From contig NZ_CP090949.1 in assembly GCF_023823125.1 (NCBI RefSeq), forward strand, positions 1,512,001 through 1,576,000: a stretch of 64,000 nucleotides of DNA, in the 5' to 3' direction. Below are positions 63,894 to 64,000 of the stretch, piece after piece; positions within the stretch are counted from its first letter, which is position 1, and every line of letters begins with the position of its first letter. The position numbers were made by a program, and so were the translations under genes. A model generated the notes under the pieces. That model saw only the letters and a list, made by a program, of their open reading frames with translations, had not been told where the DNA came from and did no database searches. The stretch is from Erythrobacter aurantius. Its GTDB lineage: Bacteria; Pseudomonadota; Alphaproteobacteria; Sphingomonadales; Sphingomonadaceae.

Positions 63894-64000
63894 ATGACAT
63901 GGGAAGGGACCGTCAAGGGCGATCCTCATCACGATTTCGTGACCTTCGATGAAATTCTGGCTTTCTGGGCCGAAAAGCGCCCCGATCAAACCGCGTTCGA
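63894..64000 (+). CDS. AMP-dependent acyl-CoA synthetase/ligase (N-terminal fragment)
   Basis: Only the first 35 codons are inside the window, starting MTWEGTVKGDPHHDFVTFDE. The segment TFDEILAFWAEKRPDQTAF is the typical opening of acyl-AMP ligases of the fatty-acyl-CoA synthetase type, in which a helix with the motif W.E..PD..A begins the large domain. GGGAGAG lies before the ATG. Specificity cannot be judged. Confidence 0.6.
   Translation, partial: MTWEGTVKGDPHHDFVTFDEILAFWAEKRPDQTAF

Overview
The window reads as an ordinary stretch of a GC-rich alphaproteobacterial chromosome, most likely Sphingomonadales and probably the Erythrobacteraceae (inference from gene content and order). Pointers are the ChvI/ChvG - truncated HPr kinase - RapZ - EIIA-Man - HPr block divergent from pckA, a CcrM-type GANTC methyltransferase with CtrA/GANTC promoter architecture, a GTTC-N7-GTTC LexA box before rmuC, a three-gene proton-translocating transhydrogenase operon with an aa3-oxidase subunit IV microprotein, and an ABA4-like gene. 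I see no prophage, complete insertion sequence, CRISPR array or rRNA operon; one tRNA (Val, TAC) is present.

Layout. 1-6.4 kb: argH (cut by the window edge), a TlpA-like lipoprotein, an FAD monooxygenase, an APC permease, and a SARP/TolB/TPR regulator broken by a one-base frameshift. 6.5-16.3 kb: tRNA-Val, asparaginase, an MDR-type reductase, truA-fmt facing recR-def, rmuC, and a TrmH-type methyltransferase. 16.3-22.8 kb: the carbon/envelope signalling block (HPr, EIIA-Man, rapZ, hprK, chvG, chvI) divergent from pckA. 22.9-34 kb: secreted peptidase-like proteins, TonB, a hydrolase, two tandem cysteine desulfurases with a 2Fe-2S ferredoxin, and a caspase/Sel1 protein. 34-42.4 kb: parC, cca-nudix, DUF1285, GNAT, a PQQ-type sugar dehydrogenase back-to-back with rnhB. 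42.4-51 kb: a Ca2+/Na+ exchanger, a membrane-tethered LuxR-type regulator, ccrM, an array of phased 21-22 bp repeats, folP, a PhoD-like phosphatase, an SDR, and an NtrC-like regulator lacking an intact GAFTGA loop. 51-55 kb: the pnt operon with an unrelated secreted protein inserted. 55-60.3 kb: an uncharacterised periplasmic operon (TPR protein, parallel beta-helix protein, diheme cytochrome c, alpha/beta hydrolase). 60.3-64 kb: a racemase-like protein under a perfect CtrA box, a structured intergenic region with a terminator, dgt, an NAD(P)-binding protein, an ABA4-like membrane protein and the start of an acyl-CoA ligase.

The most interesting signals are: seven phased partly palindromic repeats between ccrM and folP; two CtrA/GANTC promoters (ccrM and the racemase-like gene); a LexA box placed so that rmuC may be leaderless; two divergent gene pairs whose start codons share a CATG; and the beta-helix/diheme cytochrome operon.
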